Assembly: GCA_021797955.1 (NCBI GenBank)
Contig: JAJZYV010000032.1
Coordinates: forward strand, 1-10,204
Reading direction: 5' to 3'
Source of the DNA: Thermoplasmata archaeon
GTDB taxonomy: Archaea; Thermoplasmatota; Thermoplasmata; Thermoplasmatales; Thermoplasmataceae
Length of the DNA stretch: 10,204 nucleotides
Shown here: positions 6,427-10,204 of the stretch, in pieces
Layout of the letters: every line of letters starts with the position of its first letter
Position numbering within the stretch: the first letter of the stretch is position 1
Translations under genes and position numbers: made by a program
The notes under the pieces: model-generated
Told to the model about the DNA's origin: nothing
The model's input: the letters and a program-made list of their open reading frames with translations, nothing else
Databases searched by the model: none

Positions 6427-7509
6427 ATGATTCTATGCCATATGGCTCAGGACAGCGCAAAAATGAATCCAGATGAATTCATTTCAGAGGCAAGAAAAAA
6501 CATCAACATAGAACTTTCGAGATTTTTTGAAAGAAGGATCAGAGAAATAAGCGATTCCAGCATAAAAAAACTCATAGGCCAAATTGCCGATTATACAGTT
6601 CAGGGAGGTAAAAGAATAAGACCTATTTTAGTTGTTTGTGGGCATAACCTTTTCAAGGAACCAGACCCGGAAGTTTACAAAGCTTCAATATCAATAGAAT
6701 TGACCCAATCTTTCTTCCTCATACACGATGATATTATGGATCAAAGCGATCTTAGAAGGGGTAAGCCATCGTTACACAAAGTTCTGGAAAAAGATTTTGT
6801 AGGTATGAGGGAAGCCAGAAGAATGGGAGAGAATATTGCAATTGTAGCAGGAGATCTTGCGATGACATATGCCTATGAAGCTCTTTCAGAAACTAATTTT
6901 AATGATAAAATTAAGAATAAAGCTATGAAAGAACTCATTTCAATAACCAAGATAACGGGATATGGTGAAGGGATAGACATGTTAACAACAGCAGGCGTGA
7001 AACTCAAAATGAATGACCTTATAAGGCTTCACTTGTGGAAGACTGCCAAATACACCCTTGAAGGTCCTTTGCTATTAGGTGCAACACTTGCAGGTTACAA
7101 TGGCCCCACTGCGGCAATTAGCGCTTACGGCTGCCTAACCGGTCTGGCATTCCAGCTTCATGATGACATTATAGGATTGTTTGGAAAGGAAGAAGAGATA
7201 GGAAAACCTGTAAAAAGTGACGTAAACGAGGGTAAACAAACACTTCTCATGATTAAAGCAATGGAATATTCCAGTAGGGAAGAATCTCAATTTATTGAAG
7301 ATATTCTTAAAAGGGGAAATGTTTCTGATGCCGAATTTGAAAAAATTAAAAAAATTGTAGAGAAATCGGGTTCATATGACTATTCAAGAAGACTAATTGA
7401 AAAGTTTATATTGTCAGGGAAGCAATATGTTAAAACAATCAATGGTGATAACAATACAAAAGATTTCCTGTTATGGCTTTCAGAATATCTGGTAACAAGG
7501 AAGAATTGA
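6427..7509 (+). CDS. Short-chain isoprenyl diphosphate synthase (geranylgeranyl/farnesyl diphosphate synthase)
   Basis: This trans-prenyltransferase condenses isopentenyl diphosphate with allylic diphosphates, making the C15/C20 precursors of archaeal ether lipids. The 360 residues include the substrate-binding GGKRIRP (60-66), the first Asp-rich motif DDIMD (101-105), RRGKPS (110-115), KTAKYT (205-210), the second Asp-rich region QLHDDIIG (243-250) and GKPVKSDVNEGKQT (259-272). The last Asp of the second motif is Gly, a form common in archaeal members. The residues four and five before the first Asp are both Phe (F97, F96). An aromatic at -5 is typical of archaeal geranylgeranyl synthases, whereas two aromatics recall farnesyl synthases, so chain length is uncertain. 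The ATG at 6427 sits 26 bases after a TATA box, supporting a leaderless start; an ATG at codon 6 is an alternative. The gene ends 16 bases from convergent xerA. Confidence 0.93.
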   Translation: MILCHMAQDSAKMNPDEFISEARKNINIELSRFFERRIREISDSSIKKLIGQIADYTVQGGKRIRPILVVCGHNLFKEPDPEVYKASISIELTQSFFLIHDDIMDQSDLRRGKPSLHKVLEKDFVGMREARRMGENIAIVAGDLAMTYAYEALSETNFNDKIKNKAMKELISITKITGYGEGIDMLTTAGVKLKMNDLIRLHLWKTAKYTLEGPLLLGATLAGYNGPTAAISAYGCLTGLAFQLHDDIIGLFGKEEEIGKPVKSDVNEGKQTLLMIKAMEYSSREESQFIEDILKRGNVSDAEFEKIKKIVEKSGSYDYSRRLIEKFILSGKQYVKTINGDNNTKDFLLWLSEYLVTRKN

Positions 7510-7525
7510 CATCGTATTGCTCTTT

Positions 7526-8374
7526 TCAAATTTTTGGCCGGTATTTAGAATACATATCCCTTAGAGTCGAACTGTCTATGTGGGTGTAGATCTGTGTGGT
7601 GGCAATACTGGCATGGCCCAGAATCTGCTGAATGAATCTTATGTCACCACCGTTTTTCAATACAGTTGTGGCAAATGTATGTCTTAGCGTATGCGGGGTG
7701 ACTTTCCTTTCTATTCCGCATTTCTTAGCGTTTTTTCTGACAACTCTTTCGACAGTGGTGGGGTGAATCTTTCCATTTCTTGTACCAAAGAAATATTCTG
7801 GGAATTTTCCTGAGGCAATATTTCTTGAATAGAGTTGGGATAAAACGTCCGAGCATTCCTTGGGAATGAGAACAATCCGGTCTTTATCACCTTTACCTGA
7901 ACGAACTCTGATAAGTCCTTCAGGTATGTCAATATCCTCAGCTTTAAGGCTGCATAGTTCTCCCACTCTCATTCCTGTGTAAAGCAGGAGTAGTATCATT
8001 GATCTATCCCTTAAATCTTCCCTTGAAGCTTCCACGAGCCTTTCCATTTCATTCTGACTCAAGTATACAGGCATTTTAGCCGATCTCCTGGGAGCAATCA
8101 GATTCTCGGGAGGTTTTATATTTCTAGATTTGAAAAGATGTTTAACCGCCTTTATTGCAAGATACTGTGAAGATTTAGAATATTTCCTTTCCACTGCCAG
8201 ATAAAGCTTAAAATTCTCTATATCTGCTGGCGTGCATTGGTCAAGATCCTTATTTAAAAAGTTGAGGAATATGGTCGATAGAAAAGAATATTCTTTCACT
8301 GTATAAGGGCTTCTTCTTTCACCAATCATATTTTTTCTGAACCGGTCAATCTGCTCTTCAACACTTGTCATCAT
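7526..8374 (-). CDS. xerA: XerA-type tyrosine recombinase
   Basis: This site-specific recombinase resolves chromosome dimers at a dif site by forming a covalent phosphotyrosine link to DNA. The 282 residues have a SAM-like core-binding domain (about 5-85) and a catalytic domain (about 100-278). Active-site residues are visible: R136 in TGMRVGE, K161 in GKGDKDR, H228 and R231 in HTLRHTF, H254 in ILGHASIATT and the nucleophile Y263 in QIYTH. The size and all six residues fit archaeal XerA, which works alone, unlike bacterial XerC/XerD. The nearby housekeeping genes favour a chromosomal resolvase over a mobile-element integrase, and no attachment repeats or phage genes flank it. The start is ATG-ATG at 8369-8374 and either could be used; no Shine-Dalgarno is seen. 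It is convergent with the prenyl synthase, with a 16-base gap. Confidence 0.92.
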   Translation of the reverse strand: MMTSVEEQIDRFRKNMIGERRSPYTVKEYSFLSTIFLNFLNKDLDQCTPADIENFKLYLAVERKYSKSSQYLAIKAVKHLFKSRNIKPPENLIAPRRSAKMPVYLSQNEMERLVEASREDLRDRSMILLLLYTGMRVGELCSLKAEDIDIPEGLIRVRSGKGDKDRIVLIPKECSDVLSQLYSRNIASGKFPEYFFGTRNGKIHPTTVERVVRKNAKKCGIERKVTPHTLRHTFATTVLKNGGDIRFIQQILGHASIATTQIYTHIDSSTLRDMYSKYRPKI

Positions 8375-8714
8375 TTGATATTTATCCGTATTCTATCGAC
8401 AAATTGCTATAATACTTTTGCGCATTGCCCGCCCTTAAAGACAGTATAATGTGTGTAAACGGATAGCTCGACTCTATTAACTAATAAATCCGCCCTTTAC
8501 TTAGACATTAAATTAGTTTTGGAGTACTTGAATCTTTGTTATGAATAACGTAGAAGCCCTTTAAACAATGAAAATACTTCATCTGCTCAAGTTCCTTACC
8601 CAATTTTATCAAAAATGAATACAATTTATATTACCTTAATATCAAGTTAAATCCTGTCTGTCTAAGACTCCATAAAGTTAACATTAATAATGCATCATAA
8701 ATAACCAATTAAGA
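8375..8714. other. Intergenic region between xerA and the chloride transporter
   Basis: This 340-base A+T-rich stretch separates divergent genes and must hold both promoters. I see no tRNA, CRISPR or long repeat. Before the transporter ATG, TTAATAAT (8684-8691) lies at about TATA distance but is a weak match. On the xerA side TATTATAG (minus strand, about 8410-8417) is a possible TATA box with a start near 8385. One short minus-strand frame, 8508-8624, reads like protein (38 residues from TTG, including KELEQMKYFHCLKGFYVIHN) but lacks a Shine-Dalgarno. It may be a small gene, a gene remnant or chance. Confidence 0.5.
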
Positions 8715-10204
8715 ATGTTTCGTAGACGAATCCTTCATGATATTTTAAACAAAATTTTATCCACAACCGCCGGAAAATGGACCCTTATAGGTGTCATAAT
8801 TGGTGTTGTTGCAGGATTCGGAGCCCTTGCGTTATATTCTGCCATTGACCTGATAACGATTTATATGTTTCAAAATCTTACTGGATTCACCCTTCCTCGC
8901 TCAGGAATAGTATCAGGAACCTCTCTCTATTCGTTTCCTACAAACTATAAATATTATTTCATACCAGTATCAATAGTTATTGGAGGAATAATATCAGGCT
9001 TTATCATTTTTAGGTTCGCTCCCGAAGCTGAAGGTCATGGAACGGACGCGGCAATTGATGCGTTCCATAACAAGGCTGGCAAGATCAGGAAAAGAATTCC
9101 CCTCGTAAAAACAGTTGCGTCTGCAATCACAATAGGATCAGGGGGCAGTGCAGGAAGAGAGGGTCCAACCGCTCAAATTGCCGCGGGTTTTGGGTCAATG
9201 ATTTCAGATTTATTCGGACTGGACGATAAAGACCGAAGAATTGCAGTAGCGGCAGGAATCGGAGCCGGAATAGGAAGCATTTTTCTGGCACCATTGGGAG
9301 GGGCGATCCTGAGTACAGAAATCCTTTATAGAAGAGATTTTGAAGTGGAGGCGTTGATACCGGCAATAATTGCCTCGGTTGTCGGATACTCAATATTCGG
9401 TTATTTCGTCGGATACAAAACAATTTTTGATATACCTGTAACCACAACCATTGGCTTTTTTCACCCCACAGCGTTACTTGCCTATCTCTTAATAGGGATA
9501 ATTACCGGCTTCGGCGGAATTTTCTATGTTAAGACGTTTTATGGGATTCAAGGTTTTTTCAATAAAAGAAAGAAGATTCCCAAGATGGCAAAACCTGCTA
9601 TTGGAGCTTTAATGATGGGTCTAATAGCAATAGAATTTCCCGAGGTCATTGGCCTGGGATATGGATGGGTCCAGCAACTCCTGGATGAAAATTTCAATTT
9701 GTTTTATTCGGGATTCTGGTTATACCTTTCACTGTTTTTCCTGCTTCTCTTCATATTGAAGATCGTTGCAACTTCCTTAACTGTAGGATCAGGTGGTTCT
9801 GGTGGTGTTTTTGCCCCAGGAATTGTTTCAGGAGCATTCCTTGGAGTTGCCATATATATCCCCTTTCATGAACTTCTCCCTGTGTTTTCATTCCTTAACT
9901 TTGCAGAATTTATCATAGTGGCCATGATTGCTTTCTTTGGAGGGATTTCAAAAGCCCCAATTGCAATAATTATTATGGGTACAGAGATGACTGGATCCTA
10001 TGCTCTCTTCATTCCCCTAATGCTCGCAACAACCGTGAGTTATTTTGTATCGGGAAATAAGTACTCAATATACAGATCCCAGGTTAATACGAGAAAAGAT
10101 TCCCCAGCACACAGTTATGAATATGAGAATCCAATTATGGACAAAATATCTGTATTTGACGCCATGAAAAGAGATTTCATTAATGTTCCAAGTAATGCCA
10201 CGAT
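8715..10204 (+). CDS. CLC-family chloride channel / proton-chloride antiporter, 3' end cut by window edge
   Basis: This membrane protein moves chloride or similar anions; 496 codons are visible. GSGGSAGREGPT (141-152) is the CLC core, with gating glutamate E149. GSGGVFAPG (around 361-369) is the GxFxP motif, and Y429 in MTGSY aligns with the ion-coordinating Tyr. E202 aligns with the internal proton glutamate of E. coli ClC, so H+/Cl- exchange is likelier than a passive channel. The first filter motif is GHGTD (107-111) rather than the classical GSGIP. After about residue 455 the sequence turns hydrophilic; MDKISVFDAM (475-484) begins what looks like a CBS domain, which often binds nucleotides and regulates transport. 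No Shine-Dalgarno precedes the ATG, and it is the first Met of the frame, just before a basic cytoplasmic stretch. An acidophile could use it for anion balance or acid tolerance; that is inference. Confidence 0.92.
   Translation, partial: MFRRRILHDILNKILSTTAGKWTLIGVIIGVVAGFGALALYSAIDLITIYMFQNLTGFTLPRSGIVSGTSLYSFPTNYKYYFIPVSIVIGGIISGFIIFRFAPEAEGHGTDAAIDAFHNKAGKIRKRIPLVKTVASAITIGSGGSAGREGPTAQIAAGFGSMISDLFGLDDKDRRIAVAAGIGAGIGSIFLAPLGGAILSTEILYRRDFEVEALIPAIIASVVGYSIFGYFVGYKTIFDIPVTTTIGFFHPTALLAYLLIGIITGFGGIFYVKTFYGIQGFFNKRKKIPKMAKPAIGALMMGLIAIEFPEVIGLGYGWVQQLLDENFNLFYSGFWLYLSLFFLLLFILKIVATSLTVGSGGSGGVFAPGIVSGAFLGVAIYIPFHELLPVFSFLNFAEFIIVAMIAFFGGISKAPIAIIIMGTEMTGSYALFIPLMLATTVSYFVSGNKYSIYRSQVNTRKDSPAHSYEYENPIMDKISVFDAMKRDFINVPSNAT

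Noticed and set aside
7711..7932. Minus-strand open frame of 73 codons
   Set aside because: It is a shifted-frame shadow within xerA, whose catalytic residues are intact in the main frame.
7526..8374. Integrase of a mobile element
   Set aside because: The recombinase matches XerA in size and motifs, and no attachment repeats, tRNA or phage/plasmid genes are seen nearby.
8375..8714. tRNA or other structured RNA gene in the intergenic gap
   Set aside because: I could not find cloverleaf arms, a T-loop sequence or a box C/D pair; only weak promoter-like boxes were seen.
9127..9447. Minus-strand open frame of 106 codons
   Set aside because: It is antisense to the chloride transporter core motif GREGP; no promoter or family signature.

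Overview
The window looks like chromosomal DNA of a thermoacidophilic euryarchaeon of the Thermoplasmatales (Thermoplasma, Ferroplasma or Cuniculiplasma-like). This rests on an archaeal XPD helicase very like the Thermoplasma protein as I remember it, an archaeal RNase HII and short-chain prenyl diphosphate synthase, a XerA-type recombinase, A+T-rich DNA, and TATA boxes placed about 26 bases before ATG codons that lack a Shine-Dalgarno sequence (leaderless transcripts). I cannot name the species.

Layout. Positions 1-1614 (minus strand) hold a six-repeat TPR protein followed by the N-terminal half of XPD helicase, which runs off the left edge. Positions 1683-5486 (minus strand) hold a tight five-gene cluster. 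In transcription order it encodes a His/Cys-rich exported protein, a doubly anchored extracellular protein, an ABC ATPase, a six-helix ABC-2 permease and a second anchored extracellular protein with a Cys-x2-His-x3-Met motif. Overlapping stop/start codons and Shine-Dalgarno sequences indicate one operon. Positions 5487-5750 are an A+T-rich intergenic stretch with promoter-like boxes, a dif-like palindrome and a hairpin/T-tract terminator. Positions 5751-8374 hold RNase HII (minus), diverging from a geranylgeranyl/farnesyl diphosphate synthase (plus) over a shared TATA element; the synthase converges on xerA (minus). Positions 8375-8714 are intergenic. A CLC-type chloride transporter (plus) starts at 8715 and is cut by the right edge at the start of its CBS region.

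How the genes relate. Most flanking genes are housekeeping: repair/transcription helicase, RNase HII, membrane-lipid precursor synthesis, chromosome dimer resolution and anion transport. The accessory element is the ABC-2 cluster. I do not recognise it as a named system. Its exported proteins appear to share a short sequence module, which suggests one extracytoplasmic complex working with the transporter. The first gene appears frame-disrupted over its signal-anchor region: the missing hydrophobic segment is present in another reading frame between a G4 run and a T7 run.
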